Source of the DNA: Oceanobacillus sp. Castelsardo
Lineage (GTDB): Bacteria > Bacillota > Bacilli > Bacillales > Amphibacillaceae
Length of the DNA: 64,000 bases
Assembly: GCF_001659985.1 (NCBI RefSeq)
Contig: NZ_LYCS01000001.1
Location: forward strand, 124,001-188,000
Direction of reading: 5' to 3'
Part shown: positions 18,698 through 26,775 of the stretch, in pieces
How the letters are laid out: the number at the start of each line of letters is the position of its first letter
Numbering within the stretch: position 1 is the first letter of the stretch
The notes under the pieces: generated by a model
Database searches by the model: none
Told to the model about the DNA's origin: nothing
The model's input: only the letters and a program-made list of their open reading frames with translations
Program-made: the position numbers and the translations under genes

Positions 18698-19656
18698 TTA
18701 ATTTATTATCAAAGAATAATGATCAATATATTTCTGGGCAAATGTTATCAGATGAATTAGAAATTTCTAGAAGCGCAATATGGAAACATATAAATGAATT
18801 AAAAAAAGATGGTTATGTGATTGAAGGTAAGTCTAATAAAGGTTATCGAATCATTGAATTCCCAGATAAAATGAGTGAAAATACCATTAAATGGGGATTA
18901 AAAACAAAATGGCTTGGTAAAAATATTAAGCATTTTGATTCGGTAACATCTACACAAACGGTAGCTCATGAAGAGGCTCGAAATGATGCAGTGAATGGAA
19001 CAGTTATAGTTGCGGACGAACAAACAAATGGAAGGGGTAGAATTACCCGTAGCTGGCAATCTACAAGTGGAAAAGGGGTATGGCTAAGTTTGATTTTAAG
19101 ACCAGAAATCTCCCCACAAGAAGCTCCACAATTAACATTATTAACTGCAACTGTATTGGCTGATGTCCTACGTAACCATGTACACATCGATCCAAAAATT
19201 AAATGGCCAAATGATATTTTAATCAACGGGAAGAAAACAGCGGGAATATTAACAGAAATGCAGGCTGAACAGGATCGTATATGGTATGTTATTATAGGGT
19301 TTGGACTAAATGTTAACCATTCTATCGAAGAACTACCAGAAAATCCGAACTATAAAGCGACGTCACTAAAAGTGGAAACAGATACGGAGTGGGAACTAAA
19401 TGATTTAATTCAGGAAATTTTAGTTTCATTTGAAAAAACATATGATTATTATTTAGAACATGGCTTTGCTGACATTAAAGAAAAATGGAAAAGTTATGGT
19501 TTTAAAATTGGAAAAGAGATTTCGATAAAAACGATGAAAAAGAATTGGAAAGCTCCTTTTCTTGGAATAACGAATGATGGAGCACTTATTACAAAAGATA
19601 TGGATGGGAATGAAACTATTCTTTATTCAGCTGAGATTGATTGGTTTAAAGATTAA
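18673..19656 (+). CDS. birA: biotin-protein ligase and biotin operon repressor
   Basis: Forms biotinyl-AMP, biotinylates carboxylase carrier domains and, with its N-terminal winged helix (LSDELEISRSAIWKHINELKKDG, residues about 23-45), represses biotin genes. The biotinyl-AMP loop GRGRITRSW is near residue 120 and the KWPNDILI segment near 176. ATG 18673 is preferred over TTG 18664 because AAAGGAT precedes at correct spacing. It starts inside cca (25-base overlap). panBCD, which follow in B. subtilis, are absent. Confidence 0.95.
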   Translation: MESTRNKLINLLSKNNDQYISGQMLSDELEISRSAIWKHINELKKDGYVIEGKSNKGYRIIEFPDKMSENTIKWGLKTKWLGKNIKHFDSVTSTQTVAHEEARNDAVNGTVIVADEQTNGRGRITRSWQSTSGKGVWLSLILRPEISPQEAPQLTLLTATVLADVLRNHVHIDPKIKWPNDILINGKKTAGILTEMQAEQDRIWYVIIGFGLNVNHSIEELPENPNYKATSLKVETDTEWELNDLIQEILVSFEKTYDYYLEHGFADIKEKWKSYGFKIGKEISIKTMKKNWKAPFLGITNDGALITKDMDGNETILYSAEIDWFKD

Positions 19657-19764
19657 GAAAAAAAGCGTAAGCGCCCTTACAGGCTAAGAACGCGAATGAA
19701 TTAACAACATGAATCTTTTTATATTTTCTTAAACCGCGGATTTAGAAAGGTAGGTGGACTGAAA

Positions 19765-22572
19765 ATGGAAAATAGATATGTTGTCATTGATTTAGAAACA
19801 ACTGGCCATTCACCAATAAATAGCGATAAGATTATTGAAGCGGGTATTGTAGTCATTGAAAACGACCAAATAATAGAAACGAAGTCTAGTTTCTTTAATC
19901 CAAATAAATCTATCCCACCTTTCATTACTAATCTTACCGGAATAAATGATGAGGACGTAAAAGATGCACCATATTTTCATGATAAAGCCGATGAGATTAT
20001 TTCTTTATTTAAAGATAGTTACCTTGTTGCACATAACGTACCTTTCGATTTAGGTTTTTTAAATGCCGAATTGAAGAATAGTGGAAATTGTGTTCTAACC
20101 AATCCAATAATTGACACAGTCGAATTATCGCGCATCTTGTTCCCACAATCACCTAGTTACAAACTGAGTCAGTTGGCTGAGTTTTTAGACATTCACCATG
20201 ACGATCCACACCGGGCACTATCAGATGCTTATGTTACAGCAAAAATACTTTTACGATTAAAAGAAAAGTTATTTTCTCTTCCATACGAAACACTGGATAC
20301 CTTATTTAAATTGGAAACCATGTTTAAGTCTGATTTAGGGATGTTATTATCCAGCAGGTTAAAGGAATTGGAGTTTTCGCTGGAAGAGAGTTCAAGTGTG
20401 GAAGTTTTTCAAGGATTGGCGTTTAAAAAGACGGAAAGTATTCCGCGAATTAGCAGTTTTGATATCCAGTCGTTTGGAGACTTTTTGGATGATATTTATG
20501 AAGAAAAAGGTTCGTTACAGCAACATATGAAAAATTATGAAAAAAGAACGGGACAAAGGGAAATGTCTGAAGCCATCTTTGATTCTTTTCAAAGCAAAAA
20601 ACATGCTTTAATTGAGGCAGAAACGGGTACAGGCAAATCCTTAGCATATTTGATACCGGCTATACACGATTCTGTTAAATCAAAACAGAGAATTATTATT
20701 AGTACTCATACGACTCAACTTCAATCTCAATTACTCGATGAAGATATTCCATTACTTGAAAAACTCGTGCCTTTTCCTTTCCAGGTTGCCTTATTAAAGG
20801 GAAAAAGCCATTATATAAGCTTGGAAAAATTTGCTCATGAATTGCAGAATGGTACTAAAGATAATTATGATATTATTTTAACTAAGGCAATGATATTAGT
20901 ATGGCTAACAGAAACAGAGACAGGAGATATAGATGAAATAAATTTACCTGCTAGTGGCTATTTATTTTATAAAAATGTTTCAACAGAGGCAGAAGGAAAA
21001 ATTTTAGATCCCTATTCTCCGTGGTTTTCCAAATCATATTACCAAAAGGCAAAAAAAAGAGCGCATCAAGCTAATATTATTATTACGAACCATGCCTTAT
21101 TATGTACGGATATATTTAATGATAACCAATTTTTACCCTCCTATAAAAAGGTAATTATTGATGAAGCACACCATTTTGAAGAAACGGCAGCACATCATTA
21201 TGGGTTAAAGTTAGACTATATCAATGTACAATATACTCTGAATCAAATTGGACATTCTCATGAAAATAATAAATTACTTGGGAAAGTGATAGCCCCATAT
21301 GCTTTTCAAGTTGAAAATCTAATGAAGCAGTGGGATGATATTCTTGATTCTACTAAATATGAAGTAGAAGATTTATTTCGAACTTTGTATCATTATGTTC
21401 TCGGTATGAAAAGGAATGATATGGCTGTAAGTGATATAGGTAGAGTTCAATATCGATATGAAAAGGAAAAAGAGGACTCTAAAACATGGAATGTTATTAC
21501 GGAGATGGCAACTAGATTAACGTTTAATTTTCGAGATTTAATTCATGTTATTTCGCTTTTAGAGCAAAGATTTGACCATGAACAGTGGCTGGATAAATAC
21601 GATAAGGAAGATTTAAATGGGCTAAAAGTACTTTTGCAAAATTTTATTGATAGTCTTGAAATTTTGATTATCTCGGATATAGATATTCCACAGGCGAAGT
21701 GGATTGAAATTGATACAAAAGGAAAAAATAATGCCGTTTACTTATATTGTGAACCGACAGATATGTCTTCACTTCTTGAAGAACAATTTTTCGATGAAAA
21801 GGAAAGTGTTATTTTAACTAGTGCTACGTTAACGATGGCTAATTCCTTCTCGTTTATGGTTGAAAGGTTAGGGTTATCAAATAAACCGTACATTACTCAA
21901 AAAATAAGTTCACCATTTTCTTATCGTGATCAGGTTCAATTATTGATACCTAACGATTTCCCTGAAATTAATTACAGAAACATGGATGATTTTATTTTTG
22001 CTACGAGTGAAGCAATATTAGATTTGGCTAATATTACGGATGGAAGGATGTTAGTACTTTTCACCTCTTATGAAATGTTGAAAAAATCGTATAAAATACT
22101 TAAGGAAAAAATGGACATTGGCCAATATATGCTTATCGCACAGGGAATAACAAGTGGAAGTAGATCAAGATTGAAGAAAAATTTCCAATCCTTTAATCAA
22201 TCTATACTTCTAGGAACAAGTTCTTTCTGGGAAGGAGTAGATATCCCAGGTGATGACCTTTCCTGTTTAATGATTGTTAGGCTACCATTTCAACCACCTA
22301 ATCATCCTGTTTATGAAGCAAAAGCAAATTATTTAAAAGCACAACATAAAAATCCTTTCATGGAATACTCTCTACCAAATGCTGTTATTCGTTTTAAACA
22401 AGGTTTTGGTCGACTAATTCGATCTTCCAATGACCGTGGAATTGTATTTGTTTGTGATGCTCGGGTAAAGAAAGCCAGATATGGAAAATATTTTATAAAT
22501 TCTATTCCAGAAGTCCCTTTAACATATGATTCCACTAATGAACTTATGAAAAAGGCTAAAAAATGGTTCTAA
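19765..22572 (+). CDS. dinG: DinG-family helicase with N-terminal DEDD exonuclease
   Basis: Two-part DNA repair/processing enzyme of 935 residues. Residues 1-165 form a DnaQ-like 3'-5' exonuclease (VIDLETTG at about 7, HNVPFDLGFL near 94, HRALSDAYVTA near 150). The rest is a superfamily 2 helicase with Walker A ETGTGKS near 285, DEAH in IIDEAHHFEE near 466 and motifs SFWEGVDIPG near 820 and RFKQGFGRLIR near 877. The four-Cys iron-sulfur signature of E. coli DinG is not evident, as in Bacillus homologues. It precedes ypmA. Confidence 0.93.
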   Translation: MENRYVVIDLETTGHSPINSDKIIEAGIVVIENDQIIETKSSFFNPNKSIPPFITNLTGINDEDVKDAPYFHDKADEIISLFKDSYLVAHNVPFDLGFLNAELKNSGNCVLTNPIIDTVELSRILFPQSPSYKLSQLAEFLDIHHDDPHRALSDAYVTAKILLRLKEKLFSLPYETLDTLFKLETMFKSDLGMLLSSRLKELEFSLEESSSVEVFQGLAFKKTESIPRISSFDIQSFGDFLDDIYEEKGSLQQHMKNYEKRTGQREMSEAIFDSFQSKKHALIEAETGTGKSLAYLIPAIHDSVKSKQRIIISTHTTQLQSQLLDEDIPLLEKLVPFPFQVALLKGKSHYISLEKFAHELQNGTKDNYDIILTKAMILVWLTETETGDIDEINLPASGYLFYKNVSTEAEGKILDPYSPWFSKSYYQKAKKRAHQANIIITNHALLCTDIFNDNQFLPSYKKVIIDEAHHFEETAAHHYGLKLDYINVQYTLNQIGHSHENNKLLGKVIAPYAFQVENLMKQWDDILDSTKYEVEDLFRTLYHYVLGMKRNDMAVSDIGRVQYRYEKEKEDSKTWNVITEMATRLTFNFRDLIHVISLLEQRFDHEQWLDKYDKEDLNGLKVLLQNFIDSLEILIISDIDIPQAKWIEIDTKGKNNAVYLYCEPTDMSSLLEEQFFDEKESVILTSATLTMANSFSFMVERLGLSNKPYITQKISSPFSYRDQVQLLIPNDFPEINYRNMDDFIFATSEAILDLANITDGRMLVLFTSYEMLKKSYKILKEKMDIGQYMLIAQGITSGSRSRLKKNFQSFNQSILLGTSSFWEGVDIPGDDLSCLMIVRLPFQPPNHPVYEAKANYLKAQHKNPFMEYSLPNAVIRFKQGFGRLIRSSNDRGIVFVCDARVKKARYGKYFINSIPEVPLTYDSTNELMKKAKKWF

Positions 22573-22577
22573 AAAAA

Positions 22578-22602
22578 TACTGATGCAACAAGTGCATCAG
22601 TA
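22578..22602. terminator. hairpin after dinG
   Basis: TACTGATGCA / TGCATCAGTA with a 5-base loop. Only A-rich sequence follows on the plus strand, so plus-strand termination would be weak. Confidence 0.5.
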
Positions 22603-22799
22603 AAAAATGTTTTGTAATGGTAGGGGTGTAGAAATTTTTTTGTTGAATTTAAAAAATAAAGCAAATTATATTCAAAATTGGTATACTAAAGATGCTTCAT
22701 CTTAATAATATCAACGTAATATTATTGTTTACTGTTTTATAAGATCTATAATTAGCAAATTTTGATAATAAATGAGGTATTTTTAATTGGAGGTAAACG

Positions 22800-22973
22800 A
22801 TGGATCGACATAAAATCGAAACACTTGCCACTGTCAAATTAGAGTATTCATCAGAAATTTATAAAATCGTCGACATATTAAATCGAACTCTAAAAGATAA
22901 AGATTTAATGTTCGGATTAGCATTGGATGAGGAAAATGAAAAACAAGCAGTTTTCACAATCTACAGGACTTAA
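22800..22973 (+). CDS. ypmA: small YpmA protein (DUF4264)
   Basis: A 57-residue soluble protein. The stretches LEYSSEIYKIVDILNRTLK and LMFGLALDEEN match the YpmA family, and the locus dinG-ypmA-ypmB-aspB is conserved. It follows a TTGGAGGTAAACG ribosome binding site. Function unknown. Its 3' end overlaps the ypmB start by 47 bases. Confidence 0.88.
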   Translation: MDRHKIETLATVKLEYSSEIYKIVDILNRTLKDKDLMFGLALDEENEKQAVFTIYRT

Positions 22974-23469
22974 TTGGATACAAAAAACTTTCATAATTAT
23001 TATTGCAATCATTGTTATTGTCACCATTTTTGGTGTATATTTATATCAAGATATTATGAAAAATAAATCAGCAAATTTTGAACAAACAAGAGAAGTAATT
23101 TTGGAACAAACACCAATTACCAAGGTAAATAAAATCGAATTATATCATGGTGATGAAGCGTACCATTTAGTTTATGGAAGTGATGAAAAAGGGGAAGAAC
23201 AAATTATCTTTTATCCTTTAAAAGGTAAGGAGAAGGATATCACAACAATTGGCTATTCAGAAATCATCCCTAAAGACCAAATTTTACAAACTTGGCAACA
23301 AAATTGTGCTAATTGTGAACTAAATAAAATTTCTCCTGCTTTGATAGAAGATAAATTGTTATGGGAGATTACATATTATGACGAGAATGATCGATATGTT
23401 TTAGATTACCTATCTATTCACGATGGTTCGTCATATGAGCAGTATCGATTTAAACGGATGTTTGACTAA
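22927..23469 (+). CDS. ypmB: YpmB family membrane-anchored protein
   Basis: A 180-residue protein with one N-terminal membrane helix (TFIIIIAIIVIVTIFGVYL) and an extracytoplasmic PepSY-like/DUF5590 region. Role unknown. ATG 22927 and ATG 22936 are both possible starts; GATGAGG lies close before the second. It is translated out of frame over the end of ypmA and precedes aspB by 15 bases, so the three genes are probably one operon. Confidence 0.83.
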   Translation: MRKMKNKQFSQSTGLNWIQKTFIIIIAIIVIVTIFGVYLYQDIMKNKSANFEQTREVILEQTPITKVNKIELYHGDEAYHLVYGSDEKGEEQIIFYPLKGKEKDITTIGYSEIIPKDQILQTWQQNCANCELNKISPALIEDKLLWEITYYDENDRYVLDYLSIHDGSSYEQYRFKRMFD

Positions 23470-23484
23470 AGAGGGGAGACTTAA

Positions 23485-24669
23485 ATGATGCAATTATCCA
23501 AAAGAGTAGAAACATTAACACCATCTTCTACTTTAGCTATAACTGCTAAAGCAAAAGAGTTAAAAAAACAGGGTCATGATGTGATTGGATTAGGTGCGGG
23601 GGAACCCGATTTTAATACGCCAGATTATATTTTGGAAGCTGCTAAAGAGGCGATGGACAGCGGGATGACTAAATATACTCCAGCAGGCGGAATAATAGAA
23701 TTAAAAGAAGCGATTGTCCAGAAGTTTAAAAAGGATAATCAGCTTTCTTATTCCACTAATGAAGTTATAGTAACCTCAGGTGCTAAACATGCATTATACA
23801 CATTATTCCAAGTGTTGCTAAATGATGAAGATGAAGTAATTATACCTGCCCCTTACTGGGTTAGCTATCCTGAACAGGTTAAATTAGCTGGAGGTAAACC
23901 GGTATTTGTTTCTGCATTAGAGGAAAATGAATTTAAATTAACTCCAGCTGAATTAGAGAAGGCAGTTACGGACAAAACAAAGGCCGTTATTATCAACTCA
24001 CCAAGCAATCCTACTGGTATGATGTACAGTAAAGAAGAATTAGAGGCTTTAGGAAAAGTTTGTTTAGAACATAATGTTTTAATTGTTTCAGATGAGATAT
24101 ATGAAAAACTAATCTATACTTCCGATGAACATGTTTCCATTGCTTCTATTTCACCCGAACTAAAAGAAAGTACGATTGTAATCAATGGTGTTTCTAAGTC
24201 GCATTCGATGACTGGATGGAGAATTGGATATGCTGCAGGACCAGTAGAAATCATTAAAGCCATGACGAATTTAGCATCCCATTCTACTTCTAATCCGACT
24301 TCTATTGCGCAATATGGAGCACTTGCTGCATATCAAGCAGATGAAAGTACATTAAATGAAATGAAAAAAGCATTTGCAGAAAGATTAGATACAATCCATC
24401 GTTTAATTACTGAGATTCCTGGAATTACATGCAAAAAACCTAAAGGTGCTTTTTATGTATTCCCTAACGTTAAAGAAGCGGTGAAAATGAATGGCTTTAC
24501 TAATACTGATGATTGGGTAAAAGCGATTTTAGAAGAGGAAAAAGTAGCACTTGTTCCTGGGTCTGGATTCGGTTTTGATGACAATGTACGTTTATCTTAT
24601 GCATTAGCAATGGATGATTTAGTTGAAGCAGCAAACCGAATTAAACGATTTGTTTTTAATCATCAGTAA
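23485..24669 (+). CDS. aspB: aspartate aminotransferase, class I
   Basis: PLP-dependent transamination of aspartate and 2-oxoglutarate. The PLP lysine lies in GVSKSHSMTGWRIGY near residue 238, with INSPSNPTGMMYS near 170 and the substrate arginine in NVRLSYA near the end. At 394 residues it has normal length. AGAGGGGAG provides the ribosome binding site for ATGATG. In B. subtilis asnS separates it from dnaD; here a terminator and a repeat element fill the gap. Confidence 0.95.
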   Translation: MMQLSKRVETLTPSSTLAITAKAKELKKQGHDVIGLGAGEPDFNTPDYILEAAKEAMDSGMTKYTPAGGIIELKEAIVQKFKKDNQLSYSTNEVIVTSGAKHALYTLFQVLLNDEDEVIIPAPYWVSYPEQVKLAGGKPVFVSALEENEFKLTPAELEKAVTDKTKAVIINSPSNPTGMMYSKEELEALGKVCLEHNVLIVSDEIYEKLIYTSDEHVSIASISPELKESTIVINGVSKSHSMTGWRIGYAAGPVEIIKAMTNLASHSTSNPTSIAQYGALAAYQADESTLNEMKKAFAERLDTIHRLITEIPGITCKKPKGAFYVFPNVKEAVKMNGFTNTDDWVKAILEEEKVALVPGSGFGFDDNVRLSYALAMDDLVEAANRIKRFVFNHQ

Positions 24670-24745
24670 TATTTATTGTTGACCGTGTTCGTGTAAAATA
24701 ATATTCATTTCCAAGGCTATTAAATTAATTTATATCAAAACAATC

Positions 24746-24781
24746 TCGAAAATCCCTTGCTTTTGCGAGGGATTTTCGAAT
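24746..24781 (+). terminator. terminator after aspB
   Basis: CGAAAATCCCT pairs with AGGGATTTTCG, followed by AATTTTCG. Confidence 0.75.
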
Positions 24782-24782
24782 T

Positions 24783-24932
24783 TTCGCAGGTTAACTGGCT
24801 GTAAGACCCCCATTTCAGGAATATGAGGAGAATCCAAGAATTTTAAGTGGGGATCAACAGCCTTTTTCAACTAACAATCAGTGGGGGGGAGGTAAGGAAA
24901 TCCCCACTGATTGAAGTTTCACTTTATATGAT
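24783..24932 (+). repeat. structured dispersed element, copy 2 (possible ncRNA)
   Basis: Plus-strand copy of the element described at 7717-7879. One hairpin is CAATCAGTGGGG...CCCCACTGATTG with a loop containing GGAGGTAAGGA. A longer stem-loop is GGCTGT..CCCCCA...TGGGG..ACAGCC enclosing GAGGAGAATCCAAGAATT. It ends about 24 bp before the dnaD start, so it may lie in the dnaD leader. Confidence 0.75.
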
Positions 24933-24955
24933 ATACTGTTAACGAGGTGCTTTAT

Positions 24956-25636
24956 ATGTCAAAATCTATATCAATACAACAAATTATTTTTGATCAAATA
25001 CCCATTCCTATCGCATTACTCAAACAATATAAATTTTTAGGATTAACTGAAGTTGAAACAATGGTCATCCTTCAATTACTTAATTTCTTAAAGGAAAATA
25101 ATGACTTTCCCACACCAAATGAAATTGTTAATCTTATGACGATTGATGAGAAACAATGTGCACAAATCCTTCGAAAATTAATTCAAAAAAATATACTTTC
25201 TATTGAACAAAAGGAAAATGAACAGCACATTTTAAGTGAGTCGTATTCATTACAACCATTATTTGACCAATTGTATAGTCAGGAAGTAGAAGAAAAGGAA
25301 AGTTTGGATGGAACCATTTTTATATTATTTGAACAGGAATTTGGTAGACCTTTATCGCCTTTCGAAATAGAAATGATTAATGGGTGGCTAGATGAAGATC
25401 AAATTGAACCGGCTTTAATTAAAGCTGGGTTACGCGAATCTGTACTTATGGGTAAATTAAATTTTAAATATATTGATCGTATTCTTAGAGAGTGGAAAAA
25501 GAAGGGAATTCATACGGTTGACCAAGCAAGAAAACAAAGTAGAAATTATCATGGTCAACAAACAATCAAACAAGAGAATATGCCTAAAAAAAGGGATACA
25601 TCTATTTATTATAATTGGCTAGAAGGGGAAGATTAG
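24956..25636 (+). CDS. dnaD: DNA replication initiation protein DnaD
   Basis: Primosome component that helps load the replicative helicase in low-GC Gram-positives. Visible are a winged-helix N-terminal oligomerisation domain (LLKQYKFLGLTEVETMVILQ) and a C-terminal DNA-binding DDBH2 domain with FGRPLSPFEIEMI and LNFKYIDRILREWKKKGI, ending YNWLEGED. ATG 24956 is spaced from ACGAGGTG; a GTG at 24947 lies inside that site. Its last codons form the left att repeat of the prophage relic, so the coding region is intact. Confidence 0.93.
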   Translation: MSKSISIQQIIFDQIPIPIALLKQYKFLGLTEVETMVILQLLNFLKENNDFPTPNEIVNLMTIDEKQCAQILRKLIQKNILSIEQKENEQHILSESYSLQPLFDQLYSQEVEEKESLDGTIFILFEQEFGRPLSPFEIEMINGWLDEDQIEPALIKAGLRESVLMGKLNFKYIDRILREWKKKGIHTVDQARKQSRNYHGQQTIKQENMPKKRDTSIYYNWLEGED

Positions 25637-25640
25637 TAAA
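25621..25640 (+). repeat. left attachment-site repeat (attL core)
   Basis: AGAAGGGGAAGATTAGTAAA covers the dnaD stop codon and recurs exactly at 28556-28575, just before nth. The phage-like genes lie between the two copies. Confidence 0.85.
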
Positions 25641-25690
25641 TTCCTCAAACCCAATAGGGGCAAGGGGTAAGGTATGTTATTTTAAAACTT

Positions 25691-25708
25691 CCCCAAAAGT
25701 ACCCCCAA
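25691..25708 (+). repeat. direct repeat copy 1, possible integrase arm site
   Basis: CCCCAAAAGTACCCCCAA is repeated exactly at 28421-28438, near the other end of the prophage relic and in the same orientation. Confidence 0.65.
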
Positions 25709-25713
25709 TCCCC

Positions 25714-25968
25714 TCACATATTTATGATTGAATCAAATACATTCACTGCTTGTCTGTCGGCTTCATCATCCGAATTGCCATAAGTTTTATGAATTTCTTC
25801 GGCCGTATTCCCAAAGCGTTTTGAAACAGCAACTACGGATGTTTTTTGATTTATTAAGATTATAGCGTGGGTATGCCGGAGTCCATGAACAGTTATACGT
25901 TTAATTTTCGCTTCTTTAATCATGCGATCTAAAGCCCAATTAAAAGTATGAATTCGATTTAAGGGTAA
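25714..25968 (-). pseudogene. tyrosine integrase, C-terminal fragment
   Basis: On the minus strand the frame reads NRIHTFNWALDRMIKEAKIK and then TVHGLRHTHAIILINQ, the HxxR box of phage tyrosine recombinases, followed by VSKRFGNTAEEIHKTYGN with the expected nucleophilic tyrosine. About 85 residues remain. There is no start, and the N-terminal DNA-binding domains and first catalytic arginine are missing. Its position just inside attL is typical for an integrase gene. Confidence 0.8.
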
Positions 25969-26105
25969 AATTTTTTAATCAGGATTTGTTTGGGTGCACC
26001 ATATTCTTCGGTTGCTTCTTGAATGGTTAAAGAATTTTCATTGTGAGAAAATAATAACTCAATCGCAAATGTATTTGCTTCAATCTTCAATGCAATCTGT
26101 AGAAA
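25959..26105 (-). pseudogene. ImmA/IrrE-type metallopeptidase, C-terminal fragment
   Basis: The minus strand, in a frame different from the integrase, reads KIEANTFAIELLFSHNENS then LTIQEATEEYGAPKQIL and a stop at 25959-25961. EANxFAxELL is the characteristic helix following the zinc motif of phage ImmA/IrrE peptidases, which cleave phage repressors. The HExxH part is absent, so the fragment is inactive. Its stop abuts the integrase fragment, pointing to a deletion junction. Confidence 0.6.
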
Positions 26106-26256
26106 AATATGTATTTTATTTTAAAAAAGAAGTATATTGCCTATTTTTGTCGAATAAAGTAGACAGGAGGGGATGGTTTTTGGGAAGAATATTTATTTCC
26201 GTAATACTATGAATGATTCCGACTTTGGCTTTCGGTTATCTTGACAAGCCAGTACC

Positions 26257-26487
26257 GAAACATTAATTCAATACTTTCTAACACAAGGACCGTTTGCGGT
26301 TCTTTTTATTTGGCTTTTTTATTCATCTAGAAAAGAGATTTTAGAACGCGAGAAAGAAAGTCTAGAAAGAGAGTAAAAACTATTTAAAACAATTGATGAT
26401 CAGAACGATATCATGAAAGGTTTTAGCAGTAAGTACGAAATCGTTATCTCGAAATTAGATGATATCGAGGATAGATTGCCACAATAG
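26257..26487 (+). pseudogene. BhlA/UviB-like holin, broken
   Basis: The frame reads ETLIQYFLTQGPFAVLFIWL then RKEILEREKESLERE, a TAA stop, then KLFKTIDDQNDIMKGFSSKY and LDDIEDRLPQ before the real stop at 26485. This is a UviB/BhlA holin with one in-frame nonsense codon (TAA at about 26374, probably from CAA), and no start codon is left upstream, where TGA is in frame. Confidence 0.75.
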
Positions 26488-26502
26488 TAAGGAGGAATGT
26501 CA

Positions 26503-26775
26503 ATGTTTGAAATTGGAATTATCATAGCCGTTGTAATGGCAGTTACACAATTAATTAAAGAATTAAAGGTCATCCCTAAAAAATATCTACCACTTATATC
26601 CCTGCTGCTTGGTTTAGCAGCAGGGATATTTTTTATGAATGGAGTTTTAAAAGAACAAATTATGTACGGGCTAATGATTGGATTGTCCGCAAGTGGTTTA
26701 TTTGACCAATCAAAAATTGTTACTAAAAATAAATATATACCAAAGGAGAGGTTTACATGCCTTATAAAATTGTGA
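26503..26775 (+). CDS. BhlB-like phage holin
   Basis: A 90-residue protein with two hydrophobic helices (IGIIIAVVMAVTQLI and PLISLLLGLAAGIFF) separated by a short charged turn, as in the BhlB holin partner that precedes phage amidases. GGAGG at 26491-26495 is spaced for ATG 26503, although an ATG at 26497 is in frame. It overlaps the amidase start by 19 bases. It appears intact, but its partner BhlA is broken, so membrane permeabilisation may not occur. Confidence 0.75.
   Translation: MFEIGIIIAVVMAVTQLIKELKVIPKKYLPLISLLLGLAAGIFFMNGVLKEQIMYGLMIGLSASGLFDQSKIVTKNKYIPKERFTCLIKL

Noticed and set aside
19657-19745. GCGTAAGCGCCCTTACAGGC between birA and dinG as a repeat
   Set aside because: It resembles a short dispersed Bacillaceae repeat, but only one degenerate copy is seen here, so it cannot be supported from the window.
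25994-26212. 72-residue plus-strand frame in the prophage relic
   Set aside because: It lies over the minus-strand ImmA fragment and resembles nothing.
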